Below are positions 28,541 through 39,193 of a stretch of 64,000 bases of DNA, in pieces. Positions within the stretch are counted from its first letter, which is position 1. The number at the start of each line of letters is the position of its first letter. The translations under genes were made by a program, and so were the position numbers. The notes below the pieces were generated by a model. That model was given only the letters and a program-made list of their open reading frames with translations. It was not told the DNA's origin and did no database searches. Source of the stretch: Marinobacter adhaerens HP15 (lineage in GTDB: Bacteria > Pseudomonadota > Gammaproteobacteria > Pseudomonadales > Oleiphilaceae); the NCBI RefSeq assembly GCF_000166295.1, contig NC_017506.1, positions 1,178,001 to 1,242,000 on the forward strand, in the 5' to 3' direction.

Positions 28541-30859
28541 ATGAGACGTTCTCTTCTAGGTGTAGCCGTTGGCCTCGCTGTGGCTGTGTCCGGCCTGAAG
28601 CCAGCACTTGCTGATCAGTTCACGGTGGCGGATATTGAGGTGGAAGGCTTGCAGAGGGTATCTGCGGGTACCGTGTTTTCTGCGTTCCCTGTCAATATTG
28701 GTGAACAGGTGGACGAGACTGAGCTGGCTGGTGCGATCAAATCGCTGTTCCGGACCGGGCTTTTTACCGACATTGAGGCCAGCCGGGATGCCGGCGTACT
28801 CATCCTGACGGTGCGCGAACGTCCCTCCATCAGTGATATCGAGATTGAGGGTAACAAGAACATCGAAACCGAGATGTTGATGGACGCGCTGGCAGGTGCC
28901 GGGCTCCAGGAAGGGCAGGTGTTCCGGCGCGCAACCCTTGAGCGTCTTGAGCTTGAAATCCTGCGCTCTTACATTGCCCAGGGGCGCTACAACGCCCGGG
29001 TAAAGGCGACGGCCGAGGAACTGCCCAGAAACCGCGTTGCGATTCGCCTGGATATCAACGAGGGGTCGGTCGCTGCGATCCACCATATCAACCTGATCGG
29101 CAACAAGGATTTCAGCGACGAGGAATTGCAGGAACTGTTCGAGCTGCAGTCCACGAGCTGGTGGAATTCCCTGACCAACTCGGACAAGTACGCCAGAGAG
29201 CGGCTAAGCGGCGATCTGGAATCGCTACGGTCATTCTATCTTGACCGTGGGTATCTCGATTTCAACGTGGAATCCAGTCAGGTCTCCATTTCCCCTGACA
29301 AACAAAAGGTCTTCATTGCGATTGCCCTGAATGAGGGCCCCCAATACACCATTTCGGAGATCAACCTTCGCGGGGATCTCATCGTAGGGGAAGAGGAATT
29401 GCGTGCGTTGATTCCGGTTGAGGAAGGCGACGTGTTCTCCCGCTCCCGTATGACGGCCATTTCCGAATCCCTGGCGTTCCGGCTCGGGCGTGAGGGCTAT
29501 GCCTTTGCCAACGTCAATGCTGTTCCGGAGCCCGGTGAGAATAACACAGCTGCCGTGACCTTCTTTGTGGAACCTGGCAAGCGGGCCTATGTGCGCAGGA
29601 TCAATTTCGACGGTAACGTGTCGACCCGTGATGATGTGCTTCGCCAGGAAATGACGCAGATGGAGGGGGGCGTGGCCTCTTCCGACCGCATCGAATTCTC
29701 CAAGACCAAGCTCGAACGTCTTGGCTTCTTCCAGACCGTGAACGTTGAAACCGTGCCTGTGCCAGGCACTGACGATCTGGTGGATGTGAACTACTCTGTC
29801 GAAGAACAGCCCACAGGCAGCCTGTCAGCGTCTGTCGGTTTCTCCCAGGATTCCGGGGTGATCCTCGGTGCCAATGTCTCCGAGAACAACTTCTTCGGCA
29901 CGGGTAAACGGGTATCTTTCGGTGTGAACGTCAGTGATTCCATCAAGAGTGCGAACATTTCCTACCTGGACCCTTACTACACCGTTGACGGAGTGAGCAG
30001 GGGCTTCAGCGTATTCGCCCGGGAGACGGACTACGAAGAAGAAGATATCTCCTCGTTCCTTCTGGATGAGTACGGTGGCCGGGTGACATTCGGCTACCCC
30101 ACCGACAGCATCACCCGCCTGAACTTTGGTGCCGGTATCACTCAGTCGAATTTGAAGGAAGGCCTGTTCACCTCTCAGGAGGTGAGTGAGTTTATTGATG
30201 AAGAGGGCGATTCGTTCACCAACTTCTTCCTGTTCGGAAGCTGGCGTCGCAGTACCCTGAACCGGGGTGTTCTGCCGACTGATGGTTACAGTCACTCCCT
30301 GTCATTGGATGTGGCGGTTCCAGGCAGTGACCTGACCTTCTACAAAGCCACTCATAAAACCGATTTCTACTACCCTGTGACTGATGACAATCGCTGGGTC
30401 TTCCGGGCGCGATCGGAGATTGGTTATGGGGATGGTTACGGCGATCGCAGCCAGATGCCGTTTTACGAGCATTTTTACACGGGCGGCTATGGTTCGGTTC
30501 GTGGTTATGAGGCGAACTCGCTTGGCCTGAGAGCAACGAATAACGTAAACGACCTCTCGGATCCTGATCCGTTCGGGGGCAACCTGCTGACCGAGGGTGG
30601 CCTGGAGCTGATTTTCCCGACACCATTTGCCGGTGATACCCGCTCCATGAGAACCGCGTTCTTCCTGGATGCTGGCCAGGTCTTCGACACGGCACGGGGT
30701 TTTGACCCGGAGCTGAACGAGATCCGGATGGCGGCGGGTGTTGGTTTCCAATGGATTACCGCAGTTGGTCCATTGGCATTCAGTCTTGCCTACCCCCTGA
30801 ACGACAAAGCGGGTGACGACACCCAGGTGTTCCAGTTCTCGCTGGGCCAGACCTTCTAA
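28541..30859 (+). CDS. bamA: Outer membrane protein assembly factor BamA
   Basis: Outer-membrane Omp85 protein at the core of the BAM machine. Signal peptide at residues 1-24 (LAVAVSGLKPALA-DQ), five POTRA domains to about residue 420 (each with the GN-type turn, e.g. IEGNKNIETEMLM, LIGNKDFSDEELQEL), then a 16-strand barrel with the lid-locking RGYEAN-type motif (GSVRGYEANSLG) and the C-terminal beta-signal ending FQFSLGQTF with terminal Phe. 772 residues. Confidence 0.98.
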   Translation: MRRSLLGVAVGLAVAVSGLKPALADQFTVADIEVEGLQRVSAGTVFSAFPVNIGEQVDETELAGAIKSLFRTGLFTDIEASRDAGVLILTVRERPSISDIEIEGNKNIETEMLMDALAGAGLQEGQVFRRATLERLELEILRSYIAQGRYNARVKATAEELPRNRVAIRLDINEGSVAAIHHINLIGNKDFSDEELQELFELQSTSWWNSLTNSDKYARERLSGDLESLRSFYLDRGYLDFNVESSQVSISPDKQKVFIAIALNEGPQYTISEINLRGDLIVGEEELRALIPVEEGDVFSRSRMTAISESLAFRLGREGYAFANVNAVPEPGENNTAAVTFFVEPGKRAYVRRINFDGNVSTRDDVLRQEMTQMEGGVASSDRIEFSKTKLERLGFFQTVNVETVPVPGTDDLVDVNYSVEEQPTGSLSASVGFSQDSGVILGANVSENNFFGTGKRVSFGVNVSDSIKSANISYLDPYYTVDGVSRGFSVFARETDYEEEDISSFLLDEYGGRVTFGYPTDSITRLNFGAGITQSNLKEGLFTSQEVSEFIDEEGDSFTNFFLFGSWRRSTLNRGVLPTDGYSHSLSLDVAVPGSDLTFYKATHKTDFYYPVTDDNRWVFRARSEIGYGDGYGDRSQMPFYEHFYTGGYGSVRGYEANSLGLRATNNVNDLSDPDPFGGNLLTEGGLELIFPTPFAGDTRSMRTAFFLDAGQVFDTARGFDPELNEIRMAAGVGFQWITAVGPLAFSLAYPLNDKAGDDTQVFQFSLGQTF

Positions 30860-30904
30860 AGCATGGATAATAACAACCTACGGATGAAAACCAGGAGAAA
30901 ACCA

Positions 30905-31402
30905 ATGTCCCGATTTGTGTTGATGTTCGCTGCCGTGATGCTGGCGTTTTCATTCCCGGCGATGGCCGAAACCCGCATCGGTGTGGTCGATCTGCGTCAG
31001 GCACTGTTTTCGTCTGACGATGCAAAGACCTTCAGCGAGTCGCTTCAGAAAGACTTTGCCGGCGATGAAGCCCGGGTTCGCGAAGCGCAGGAAGAAGCTC
31101 GCAAGCTTCAGGAGCGCCTGGAAAAAGACGGTGCCATGATGAACGAGAGCGAGCGTAACCAGCTGGCCGGCGAGTTCCAGGAAAAGGTAAAAGAGTTCAA
31201 CTTTTTGAAGCAGCGACTGGATTCTACAGTGAATCAGCGCAAGCAGGCGTTTCTCGAGCAGGCCCGCCCCGAGGTAGACGCAGCGGTCAAGGAGCTGCTT
31301 GAGGAGAACAACCTCGATCTGATCCTGCCGAGCGAAGCGGTTGTCTATGTAAAGCCGGAAATGAATCTGACCTCTCAGCTTCTTGAAAAACTGAACCGTT
31401 AA
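30905..31402 (+). CDS. skp: Periplasmic chaperone Skp / OmpH family
   Basis: Holds unfolded outer-membrane proteins in the periplasm for BamA. 165 residues from ATG 30905 with a strong AGGAGA site; signal peptide [21 protein letters not shown], then [13 protein letters not shown], a long charged coiled-coil arm, and [19 protein letters not shown] at the C-terminus. Lies 45 bases after bamA, as in most relatives. Confidence 0.95.
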   Translation: MSRFVLMFAAVMLAFSFPAMAETRIGVVDLRQALFSSDDAKTFSESLQKDFAGDEARVREAQEEARKLQERLEKDGAMMNESERNQLAGEFQEKVKEFNFLKQRLDSTVNQRKQAFLEQARPEVDAAVKELLEENNLDLILPSEAVVYVKPEMNLTSQLLEKLNR

Positions 31403-31449
31403 CCTGTGATGGGCACCCCGGTGCCCTGATCGTTGCTTGGGAGCTCGCA

Positions 31450-32475
31450 ATGACAGAAAGGTCCTATCGCCTTGGGGATATTGCCAATGCCCTTGGTGCG
31501 GAGCTACGGGGTGATCCTGATGTGAAGGTATCGGGCCTTGCGACCTTGCAGGCTGCTGGGCCCGACCAGATCAGTTTCCTTGCCAATCCGTCCTACGGTA
31601 AATACCTGGCAGATACGCGCGCCTCGGCTGTTATTGTCTCGCCGGCGTCGGCCAAAGATGCTCCGACCAACGTCCTGTTACTGGACAACCCTTATCTCGG
31701 ATATGCTCAACTGAGCCACTGGTTTGATCCTGCCCCTGTTGCTACCCCCGGTGTTCACGCAACTGCAGTGGTGGATCCCTCTGCGTCTATTGCGGAGGAC
31801 GCCTGCATTGGCCCCAACGTGGTAGTGGAAGCGGAAGCGGAGATCGGCGAGAAAGTCGTTGTTGGAGCAGGCTCCGTTATTGGCGCCCGCGCCAGCATCG
31901 GATCCCGCACGCTGATTCGACCGAGGGTAACGCTGGCCCACGATGTGGTCGTTGGTGAGCGTTGTCACATCCTCAGCGGCGCCGTTATTGGCTCCGACGG
32001 TTTTGGCTTCGCCAATGAGAAGGGCGTATGGCATCGTATCGCGCAACTCGGTCGGGTTGTGCTCGGAAATGATGTAGAAGTGGGTGCAAACACCACCATT
32101 GATCGCGGTGCATTGGACGACACGGTGATTGGCAACGGTGTAAAGCTCGATAACCTGATCCAGATTGCCCATAACGTTCGCATCGGTGATCACAGCGCCA
32201 TGGCGGCCATGGTTGGTATTGCCGGAAGTACTCGTATTGGTCGGCATTGCGTGTTTGGTGGCGCCTCGGGCGTGGCCGGCCATCTCGAGATTGCGGATCA
32301 GGTCCATCTGACAGGTATGACTCTGGTGACCGGAGATATCCGTGAGCCCGGAGTCTATTCATCTGGCACCAGCGCCGATACCAACCGTCAGTGGCGCAAG
32401 AATGCTGTGCGCTTCCGGCAACTGGATGCGCTGGCGCGACGGGTCAAAGAACTGGAAAAGAAATTAGAGGGCTGA
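31450..32475 (+). CDS. lpxD: UDP-3-O-(3-hydroxyacyl)glucosamine N-acyltransferase
   Basis: Third step of lipid A synthesis. 341 residues: uridine-binding N-terminal domain ([18 protein letters not shown]), a left-handed beta-helix of hexapeptide repeats with the catalytic His region ([19 protein letters not shown]), and a C-terminal helix (KELEKKLEG). Located between skp and fabZ. Confidence 0.98.
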   Translation: MTERSYRLGDIANALGAELRGDPDVKVSGLATLQAAGPDQISFLANPSYGKYLADTRASAVIVSPASAKDAPTNVLLLDNPYLGYAQLSHWFDPAPVATPGVHATAVVDPSASIAEDACIGPNVVVEAEAEIGEKVVVGAGSVIGARASIGSRTLIRPRVTLAHDVVVGERCHILSGAVIGSDGFGFANEKGVWHRIAQLGRVVLGNDVEVGANTTIDRGALDDTVIGNGVKLDNLIQIAHNVRIGDHSAMAAMVGIAGSTRIGRHCVFGGASGVAGHLEIADQVHLTGMTLVTGDIREPGVYSSGTSADTNRQWRKNAVRFRQLDALARRVKELEKKLEG

Positions 32476-32486
32476 GGCCGATCAAC

Positions 32487-32924
32487 ATGATGAACATCGA
32501 CGAAATTCTGGAATACCTGCCGCACCGATACCCGTTTTTGCTGGTGGATCGGGTAACGGAGGTCGAAAAAGGAAAATCGATCAAGGGCTACAAGAATATT
32601 TCGTTCAACGAGTCATTCTTTCAGGGCCACTTCCCGAACAACCCGATCATGCCGGGTGTCCTGATTATCGAAGCCATGGCCCAGCTCTCGGGCATTCTCG
32701 GTTTTGTGACTGTGGGCCGGAAACCTTCTGACGGCGTGGTACAATACCTCGCCGGCTCGAGCAAGGCTCGGTTCAAGCGCCCGGTTTTGCCGGGAGATCA
32801 ACTGTGCATGGAGTCGGAACTCATCTCCGGTAAACGGGGTATTTACAAATTCGAGTGTCGCGCCCTGGTCGACGGTGAAGTCGTCTGCGTGGCAGAGATT
32901 CTGACCGCTGAGAGAGAAGTTTGA
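32487..32924 (+). CDS. fabZ: 3-hydroxyacyl-[ACP] dehydratase FabZ
   Basis: Dehydrates beta-hydroxyacyl-ACP in fatty-acid elongation; it competes with LpxA for hydroxyacyl-ACP, so co-expression balances the two. 145 residues: [18 protein letters not shown] with the catalytic His, [20 protein letters not shown] with the catalytic Glu. Start ATG 32487 (MMNIDEIL) or 32490. Its stop overlaps the lpxA start (TGATG). Confidence 0.98.
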   Translation: MMNIDEILEYLPHRYPFLLVDRVTEVEKGKSIKGYKNISFNESFFQGHFPNNPIMPGVLIIEAMAQLSGILGFVTVGRKPSDGVVQYLAGSSKARFKRPVLPGDQLCMESELISGKRGIYKFECRALVDGEVVCVAEILTAEREV

Positions 32925-33715
32925 TGGCGACAAATGACTGGTCGGGTGTCCATCCTCAGGCGATTGTAGACCCGTCAGCCAGGCTCGGGGACAACGTTAC
33001 TGTCGGGCCCTGGAGCTACATTGGCCCCGATGTGGAAATCGGCGAGGGTACCGAGATCCTGTCCCACGTAGTGGTCAAGGGGCCGACGGTTATCGGCCGG
33101 AATAACCGTATTTTCCAGTTCTCCAGTATCGGCGAGGAATGCCAGGACAAGAAATACGCGGGCGAGCCAACCACACTGGTGATTGGCGACAACAACGTGA
33201 TTCGCGAGAATTGCACGGTTCATCGGGGCACGGTCCAGGACCGGGGTGAAACCCGTATCGGCAGCGGCAACCTTTTGATGGCGTACGTGCATGTCGCTCA
33301 TGACTGTATCGTCGGTGACAACACCATTCTGGCCAATTGTGCCACCCTTGCGGGCCATGTTTCGGTCGGCGATTTCGCGATTCTGGGCGGTGGTACCATG
33401 GTGCACCAGTTCTGTCATATTGGTCCCCACAGCATGGCGGCCGGTGGCAGCATCGTACTCAAGGACATTCCGGCTTATGTGATGGCGAGCGGTCAGTCCG
33501 CCCAGCCACACGGCATGAACGTGGAAGGCCTCAAGCGCCGTGGTTTCAGCAAGGATGTCTTGCTGGCTTTACGCCGCGCCTACAAGGTGATCTATCGCCA
33601 GGGACTGACAACCGAACAGGCCGTCGAAGAGCTTGAGAAGTCCTACTCCGATGTTGCAGAAATACGTCCCCTCATTGACTCCCTGCGTGGAGCTCACCGC
33701 GGCATCATCCGCTAA
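32924..33715 (+). CDS. lpxA: UDP-N-acetylglucosamine O-acyltransferase
   Basis: First step of lipid A synthesis. 263 residues, hexapeptide beta-helix with NTIL-type repeats and the catalytic-His stretch LLMAYVHVAHDCIVGDN; C-terminal helical domain from about residue 190 (HGMNVEGLKRRGFSKD). ATG 32924 overlaps the fabZ stop; an in-frame TTG at 32921 is unlikely. Confidence 0.98.
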   Translation: MATNDWSGVHPQAIVDPSARLGDNVTVGPWSYIGPDVEIGEGTEILSHVVVKGPTVIGRNNRIFQFSSIGEECQDKKYAGEPTTLVIGDNNVIRENCTVHRGTVQDRGETRIGSGNLLMAYVHVAHDCIVGDNTILANCATLAGHVSVGDFAILGGGTMVHQFCHIGPHSMAAGGSIVLKDIPAYVMASGQSAQPHGMNVEGLKRRGFSKDVLLALRRAYKVIYRQGLTTEQAVEELEKSYSDVAEIRPLIDSLRGAHRGIIR

Positions 33716-33733
33716 CCCGGCAGGAGCCTGTCG

Positions 33734-34915
33734 GTGACAGATCTTTCTAACGCGACCATCAGCGAGCGTAAAATCACATTCGGAATCATTGCCGGTGAGG
33801 CATCGGGGGATATTCTCGGTGCCGGCCTGATCCGTTCGCTGCGCCAACGCTATCCCCAGGCCCGTTTCGTCGGCATTGGCGGGGAGGAAATGGTTGCGGA
33901 GGGATTTCATTCCCTGGTGCCGATGGAACGTCTTTCGGTCATGGGGCTGGTGGAGGTCCTTGGACGAATTCGTGAACTGTTCAGCATCCGGGCCCGGCTC
34001 CTGGACTATTTCTTCGCCACGCCACCGGATGTTGTGATCGGTATCGATTCTCCGGATTTTACGCTTGCGATCGAACGGCGCTGCCGCGAGGCCGGCATTC
34101 TTTCCGTGCATTATGTCAGCCCATCGGTTTGGGCCTGGCGGCAGAAGCGGATCTTCAAAATTGCCAAATCGGTCAACCTGATGTTGACCCTGTTTCCTTT
34201 CGAGGCAAGGTTTTACGAGGAGCATCAGGTGCCTGTGGCCTTCGTGGGCCATCCACTGGCGGATCGAATTCCCATGGCGCCGGATACCCTCAAGATGCGG
34301 GAGTCGTTGGGAATAGATGCGGATGCACCCGTACTGGCGGTTCTTCCCGGTAGTCGTGCAGGAGAAGTGGAGAGACTTGGTACCCTGTTTCTTGAGGCCT
34401 CTCGCTGGATACAGGAAAGAAGACCTGATCTGCAGTTGGTGATCCCCTGCGTGAACCGGGACCGGGAGAAGCAGGTGCGCGATCTGGTCGATGCGTTGGA
34501 GGTGAAGCTTCCGGTTACCATCGTACGTGGGCGTTCCAGGGATGTGATGGCCGCCTCCGACGTTGTGCTCTTGGCCTCTGGAACGGCAACACTCGAAGCG
34601 ATGCTTCTTAAAAAGCCGATGGTTGTAGGGTACCGCCTGAGCGGGTTCAGCTATGCGCTTCTGTCGAAGTTGGTGAAGGTGCCTCATGTCGCATTGCCCA
34701 ATCTCCTCGCGAAACGCCAGCTTGTTCCAGAGCTGCTCCAGGACGACGCCACGGCCGAGAGTCTGGGTGCAGCAGTGCTTGAGCGACTGGAGAACAAAGA
34801 GGAGAGGGCGAGGCTTAACGAAGCCTTTACCGAGTTGCACCATTCACTGAAGCAGGGGGCTGATGAAAAAGCCGCTCAGGCGATCTCAGACCTGATAGAG
34901 CAGGGTGCCCACTGA
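33734..34915 (+). CDS. lpxB: Lipid-A-disaccharide synthase
   Basis: GT19 enzyme joining UDP-2,3-diacylglucosamine and lipid X on the inner membrane. 393 residues: [56 protein letters not shown], and [15 protein letters not shown] 33734 start with GGCAGGAGC upstream. Its stop overlaps the rnhB start by one base (TGATG). Confidence 0.98.
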   Translation: MTDLSNATISERKITFGIIAGEASGDILGAGLIRSLRQRYPQARFVGIGGEEMVAEGFHSLVPMERLSVMGLVEVLGRIRELFSIRARLLDYFFATPPDVVIGIDSPDFTLAIERRCREAGILSVHYVSPSVWAWRQKRIFKIAKSVNLMLTLFPFEARFYEEHQVPVAFVGHPLADRIPMAPDTLKMRESLGIDADAPVLAVLPGSRAGEVERLGTLFLEASRWIQERRPDLQLVIPCVNRDREKQVRDLVDALEVKLPVTIVRGRSRDVMAASDVVLLASGTATLEAMLLKKPMVVGYRLSGFSYALLSKLVKVPHVALPNLLAKRQLVPELLQDDATAESLGAAVLERLENKEERARLNEAFTELHHSLKQGADEKAAQAISDLIEQGAH

Positions 34916-35601
34916 TGCCCAAGAGCCCTTTGCCACCCTTCGAATGTCGTTACACCGGTTCTTTGCTTGCCGGTGTGGACGAAGTCGGTCGGGGGCCGCT
35001 CATCGGGGCCGTCGTGACTGCCGCGGTCATTCTTGATCCGGACCGGCCAATCGCAGGCCTGGCTGACTCAAAGAAGCTGACCGAGAAGCGTCGCAACGCC
35101 CTCTACGATCAGATTCTCGAGCATGCCAAAGCCTGGAGCATTGGCCGGTGCGAGTCCCACGAAATTGACCGGCTGAATATCTACCAGGCCACAATGCTGG
35201 CTATGGAGCGAGCAGTGTCTGGGCTCGCTGTGGTGCCTGAGTACGTGCTGGTGGATGGCAATCGCTGTCCCAAGTGGCGCTGGCCGTCGGAACCGGTTGT
35301 CAAAGGCGATAGTCGGGTGGCAGCCATCAGCGCCGCTTCTATTATTGCCAAAGTAACCCGTGACCGGGAAATGGAAGCGCTTGAAGCGCGTTTCCCCGGG
35401 TTCGGCCTGGCGCAGCACAAAGGTTATCCGACCCCGGTCCATCTGGAGGCCCTGCGCCGCCTCGGAGCAACCATTGAACACCGCCGCTCCTTTCGACCTG
35501 TTCAGGAAGTGATTGAAACAGTGGGATTCTATCAAGATCACGTTGCCTCAGAGCCCGAAGAGCTTCAGTACCGGGCAGATCTTTTCGAAGATATCGATTG
35601 A
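34915..35601 (+). CDS. rnhB: Ribonuclease HII
   Basis: Removes ribonucleotides and RNA primers from DNA. 228 residues: [16 protein letters not shown] with two catalytic acidic residues, [41 protein letters not shown]. The last gene of the lpx operon here; dnaE, which commonly follows, is absent. The -35 box of the tRNA promoter overlaps its stop codon. Confidence 0.97.
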   Translation: MPKSPLPPFECRYTGSLLAGVDEVGRGPLIGAVVTAAVILDPDRPIAGLADSKKLTEKRRNALYDQILEHAKAWSIGRCESHEIDRLNIYQATMLAMERAVSGLAVVPEYVLVDGNRCPKWRWPSEPVVKGDSRVAAISAASIIAKVTRDREMEALEARFPGFGLAQHKGYPTPVHLEALRRLGATIEHRRSFRPVQEVIETVGFYQDHVASEPEELQYRADLFEDID

Positions 35602-35626
35602 CAGTTTTGAATCCAATCCTTAATAT
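35598..35626 (+). promoter_or_regulatory. Near-consensus sigma-70 promoter of the initiator tRNA
   Basis: TTGACA at 35598-35603, exactly 17 bases, TAATAT at 35621-35626, then a GC-rich discriminator (ACGCGCACG) as expected for a growth-rate-controlled stable-RNA promoter. Confidence 0.85.
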
Positions 35627-35670
35627 ACGCGCACGTTGATCGGGGTAGCCCGGTAAACAACCAGTTTTGA

Positions 35671-35747
<77 letters not shown>

Positions 35748-35754
35748 CTATTAA

Positions 35755-35789
35755 AATAAAGCCCGCATCTTGCGGGCTTTATTGTTTGT
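35755..35789 (+). terminator. Intrinsic terminator of tRNA-fMet
   Basis: AATAAAGCCCGCA (35755-35767), loop TCT, TGCGGGCTTTATT (35771-35783), followed by GTTTGT. A 13-bp perfect stem. Confidence 0.92.
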
Positions 35790-35822
35790 ATTCGACCTTT
35801 TTTGAGCGTGCCCACCACAATT

Positions 35823-35850
35823 AAAAAGCCCGTCTTTGCGGACCTTTTTT
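35823..35850 (+). terminator. Second, decayed terminator-like hairpin
   Basis: AAAAAGCCCGTCTTTGCGG then ACCTTTTTT: same layout as the tRNA terminator just upstream (A-run, GCCCG, TCTT loop, CGGG-like, T-run) but with an imperfect stem. It looks like a duplicated and diverged copy or a back-up terminator. Confidence 0.5.
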
Positions 35851-36096
35851 CGCACTCCAGCACACCCATTTTGCTCTCCACTGCCCCTGCCCGGACTTTT
35901 TTGTAACGTTGTGTATGGCGCTTGATTCCGCTAGGCAAAAATTTGCCCGCCTGATCAATTACTTCCCCGCTTTATTACAAATCCCTGACGGGAAATTGAC
36001 ATTTTCGTAATTAGGAAAATGACCACCGTCACACCGATAATCGTCCACGTTTTATACAATTTAACAAAGTCGACGATTTATTGGTGCTTAATGCAT
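35851..36096. other. Gene-free spacer between tRNA-fMet and the lipoprotein
   Basis: A+T-richer than its surroundings. Contains a TTGACA at 35996-36001 without a matching -10 at 17 bases, and a TATACAAT-like box at 36053-36060 without a matching -35; one of these probably serves the lipoprotein. No RNA gene or repeat recognised. Confidence 0.4.
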
Positions 36097-36561
36097 ATGA
36101 AACGCGTCATCAAAGTGTCACAGGCATGGATCGCCGCGTTTATTTTTGGAGCACTTCTCACAGGCTGTGGGGGTGGCTCATCGGGTAGTGCTAGCGTCGG
36201 TTCGCCGGGCGATTCTGGAGATTCCGCTGGTTCAGGCGGTCAAGTTGATTCCGGGGGCACCGGAGGACAAGAGCCATCTCCCGAGCGCTCCGCAGTATTG
36301 AGCTGGAGCGCTCCCCTGACTCGCGTTAACGGCGAGAGCATTCCGATGGGTGAGCTCGACAAATATGTGATCCGGTACGGTCAGGATGCTGACGAGCTGA
36401 GCGAAGAGGTGGTTGTCACCAATGCTCAGGCCGAAGCGGAAATGTCCTACGAGGTGAGTGGTCTGGACGCAGGGACCTGGTATTTCACCATCCAGGTTCA
36501 GGATACCAACGGGCTGATCAGTGAGCCCTCCGATGTTGTGAGCAAGTCCATCCGTTCCTGA
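36097..36561 (+). CDS. Lipoprotein with a fibronectin-type-III-like domain
   Basis: 154 residues. Type II signal peptide with lipobox LLTGC (MKRVIKVSQAWIAAFIFGAL then LTGC), a Gly/Ser-rich spacer of about 40 residues, then a single FnIII-like domain: VLSWSAPLTRVNGESI, YVIRYG, YEVSGLDAGTWYFTIQVQDTNG. Predicted to be anchored in a membrane and exposed in the periplasm or outside. ATG 36091 is an alternative start two codons earlier. Convergent with the CHASE2 kinase. Function unknown; FnIII/FecR proteins are also encoded across the junction. Confidence 0.75.
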   Translation: MKRVIKVSQAWIAAFIFGALLTGCGGGSSGSASVGSPGDSGDSAGSGGQVDSGGTGGQEPSPERSAVLSWSAPLTRVNGESIPMGELDKYVIRYGQDADELSEEVVVTNAQAEAEMSYEVSGLDAGTWYFTIQVQDTNGLISEPSDVVSKSIRS

Positions 36562-36592
36562 GACTAGAACCCCGGGCCTGGAGTATGAAGTC

Positions 36593-39160
36593 TCAGGCCA
36601 TCGGGTCTGCAATCGGCAATTTGAGGGTGAACGCAGAGCCTTCGCCTGGTTGCGACGACACCGAAATTTCCCCTCTATGCTTTTCAACAACGGTCTTGAC
36701 GAAGGAGAGTCCGAGTCCCGTTCCGTGGACTCCGGCCAGCTCAGTGCTTTTTTGACGCCGGTAACGGTCAAACAGGTGCGGCAGTTCCTCCGGATCGATA
36801 CCGGTACCTTCATCGGCAATCGTCAAACAGGCCTGATGGCCAGCGCGGAAGACCTGAATGCTGACGTCTGATCCACTCGGGCTGTATTGAACAGCATTGG
36901 TCAGCAGGTTGATAACGGCGCGCTCCAGAAGCTCCGCATTGCCTTTCAGCCACAAATCCTCGGTACCCTGTAACTGGAGTTGTATCTGCTTCTCTACAGC
37001 CTGCTCGCTGACGCTGTCACGGGCGTTTTCTACGATCGCCAGAAATTCGCATTCGTAGAACCGGGTTTCCGTTAATTGTTCCGCCCGGGCCAACTGCACG
37101 AATTCCTCGGCCAGGTGATAGCTTCTCCGGGCCAGCCGCCCCAGTTGTTCCAGCTGTTCCTGTTCAATGTGGCTGGGATCCCGTTTCAACTGTTCGATCA
37201 GGGCAAGCTGTGAAACCAGAGGCGAACGCACGTCATGGGAAATAAAGTCGATTGCCTCGCGGTGCTGGCGCTGCTGCTCCCGCAATTCCGAAATATCCGA
37301 AATATTGGCAATGATGCCTTGCTGGTCGCTGTCTGGCAGCGAAAACGGTGCAAAATGAATCAGGAAGTCCTTGTCGCGAATCCTGAGGTCTACGGTCCGG
37401 CTCTGTAATAGGGTCAGGGTGTCGGAAACGGTTTCATGCCAGGGTGGCGTTTCCCGCGGATCGTGTCCCTCCAGCAGTCTTACCAGGGGAAGGCCGGCCA
37501 GGCTGGGCATGGGCTCGCGGAACCATTCCTCTATGTGGCCGTTGGCAAAACGGATGACCCCCAGTTCGTCGGTCACGATGATACCGTCGGGCATGCGCTC
37601 AAAACTTCTCCGGATGAACTGCTGCATGTGGTTCAACCGATCCGTGGCGATGCGGACCCGCTCGATTCGTGCAGAAATGTTTTCACTGGGTCTGGCAGCA
37701 GAATCCGCCGGTACGGCTTGCTCAAGGTGAAGCCTGCGCAGATAGCGCTGGATGGCCTCGCGCCCGAGATCATTGGGTAACAGCAGGCCCAGGTGATAGC
37801 GGGTGCCGGCTCGCAATAGCTGAATCCAGCTGCGATTGCTGTCGTGAAACCAGTGCCCCGGAGTCAGGTCATCCGGAATATCGCTCTGTGACAGTCCACG
37901 TGCGGAGAGGATGTCGTTCTCCTCCATCAAAAGCCACCCTGTGGGGCGAAACAGGGCCTGGAAGTGCTCCAGAAGTTGTGTCGGGTTCCTTCCCGAGGGT
38001 GCGGGCAGTGCGACCTGGGGACTTCTGGCCAGTTCGTCCAGTTGCCGGTTCAAAAATCGGTTGGTCATAGCCAGTCGAAGGCCGCTGGATACAGGAAAGG
38101 CCAAGAGTGGAACCAGCAGTGCGTTTGCAAGGGGAAACCACCATCGCATCGTCAGCAGCACGAACAGATAGATTCCGAGCAGTCCCGCCAGAACCGTCGC
38201 GCAGGCGAGAAGGGTTCGCGCAGGGCGCATGGGTGGCAGGGCGAGGGCGAGTATCAGGATGGTTGTCATGGCCAGCAGGGCAGACGCCCACGCAGGTGCG
38301 GGTTTAATCAACAATCCCTGCATGTATGCCGACAACACGTTGGCGTGGAATTCAACGCCGGACATCGGACGGCTCAGCCCCGAGAAGGGCGTGGGCAGTA
38401 TGTCGCCAAAACCGGCGGCTGTGGCACCGACAAAGACTATTTTGCCACTGAAGTGTTCGGGTGCGGCCGGCTGAGTGAGTACCTGCGAGAAAGAATACGA
38501 CTGGAGAGAGCCGGCACCACCGATCAGGGGCACGGCACGGTATTGATCCCGAATATTGACATAGGAAGGCGTATCCCCGGCCTCCAGATTTTGTGGTCCA
38601 ACACCGCTTGCGGCCAGCGCAAGGCTTGGCCAGAGCTGGTTACCGAGGCCATTAAACAGGTAAAGACCCCGGGCAACGCCGTCGCTGTCCAGTTCCACGT
38701 GAGCATGGCCCAGACCGGCGGCCGCTGAAGCCAGCACTCCAACCGGCAATTGTTCGCTTAACAAGTACTGGGAGGTGGGAGGCGACAGATAGACTGGCAG
38801 AATAACGTTGCCGTGGCTTCGCATCTGTTCTGCCAGTTGCTGGTCGTCTGGCGACGGTTCGGCGAACAGAATATCGAACACAATGGTTTTTGCGCCCGCC
38901 TCGTTGAGCTTGGCAATGAGCTCAGCGTGCAGATTACGGGGCCAGGGCCAGCGGCCCAGGCGATTCAGGCTCAGCTCGTCGATCGTCACCAGAACCACCT
39001 CGTCCGAGGCTTCCAGTGGATTCGAGGTGATGGTTTGGTCGTACAGCCAGTAATCCAGGCGTTGAGGCAGTTCGGTTGTCTGGATAAGCAGGAGCAGTGC
39101 CAGCAGTATCAGGCCCAGAGTCCAGGGGGTCGTTTTAATTGGCAGCCAATCCCGGTTCAT
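36593..39160 (-). CDS. CHASE2 sensor histidine kinase with PAS domain
   Basis: 855 residues. One N-terminal membrane helix (about 13-28), a large extracytoplasmic CHASE2 domain (LVTIDELSLNRLGRWPWPR, KTIVFDILFAEPSPDD, IVFVGATAAGFGD) to about residue 280, three close membrane helices (about 290-365), a PAS domain around 520-630 (MPDGIIVTDELGVIRFANG), a HisKA box with phospho-accepting His about 642 (FISHDVRSPLV), then the ATPase domain: N box NLLTNAVQYS near 751, G1 DEGTGI near 783, G2 HGTGLGL. Last gene of a three-gene operon with its likely partner regulator first. The signal is unknown. Confidence 0.93.
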   Translation of the reverse strand: MNRDWLPIKTTPWTLGLILLALLLLIQTTELPQRLDYWLYDQTITSNPLEASDEVVLVTIDELSLNRLGRWPWPRNLHAELIAKLNEAGAKTIVFDILFAEPSPDDQQLAEQMRSHGNVILPVYLSPPTSQYLLSEQLPVGVLASAAAGLGHAHVELDSDGVARGLYLFNGLGNQLWPSLALAASGVGPQNLEAGDTPSYVNIRDQYRAVPLIGGAGSLQSYSFSQVLTQPAAPEHFSGKIVFVGATAAGFGDILPTPFSGLSRPMSGVEFHANVLSAYMQGLLIKPAPAWASALLAMTTILILALALPPMRPARTLLACATVLAGLLGIYLFVLLTMRWWFPLANALLVPLLAFPVSSGLRLAMTNRFLNRQLDELARSPQVALPAPSGRNPTQLLEHFQALFRPTGWLLMEENDILSARGLSQSDIPDDLTPGHWFHDSNRSWIQLLRAGTRYHLGLLLPNDLGREAIQRYLRRLHLEQAVPADSAARPSENISARIERVRIATDRLNHMQQFIRRSFERMPDGIIVTDELGVIRFANGHIEEWFREPMPSLAGLPLVRLLEGHDPRETPPWHETVSDTLTLLQSRTVDLRIRDKDFLIHFAPFSLPDSDQQGIIANISDISELREQQRQHREAIDFISHDVRSPLVSQLALIEQLKRDPSHIEQEQLEQLGRLARRSYHLAEEFVQLARAEQLTETRFYECEFLAIVENARDSVSEQAVEKQIQLQLQGTEDLWLKGNAELLERAVINLLTNAVQYSPSGSDVSIQVFRAGHQACLTIADEGTGIDPEELPHLFDRYRRQKSTELAGVHGTGLGLSFVKTVVEKHRGEISVSSQPGEGSAFTLKLPIADPMA

Positions 39161-39193
39161 GAGCCCTGCTGTGTGGTTCGGTCGATCAACGGA

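Noticed and set aside
35996..36060. Full promoter for the FnIII lipoprotein
   Set aside because: TTGACA at 35996 and a TATACAAT-like box at 36053 are too far apart to form one promoter, and neither has a good partner at normal spacing.
37964..38728. Long plus-strand open frame across the CHASE2 kinase gene
   Set aside because: It is antisense to a clearly recognised domain-rich kinase, has no family features and no ribosome site; it follows from the G+C-rich codon pattern.
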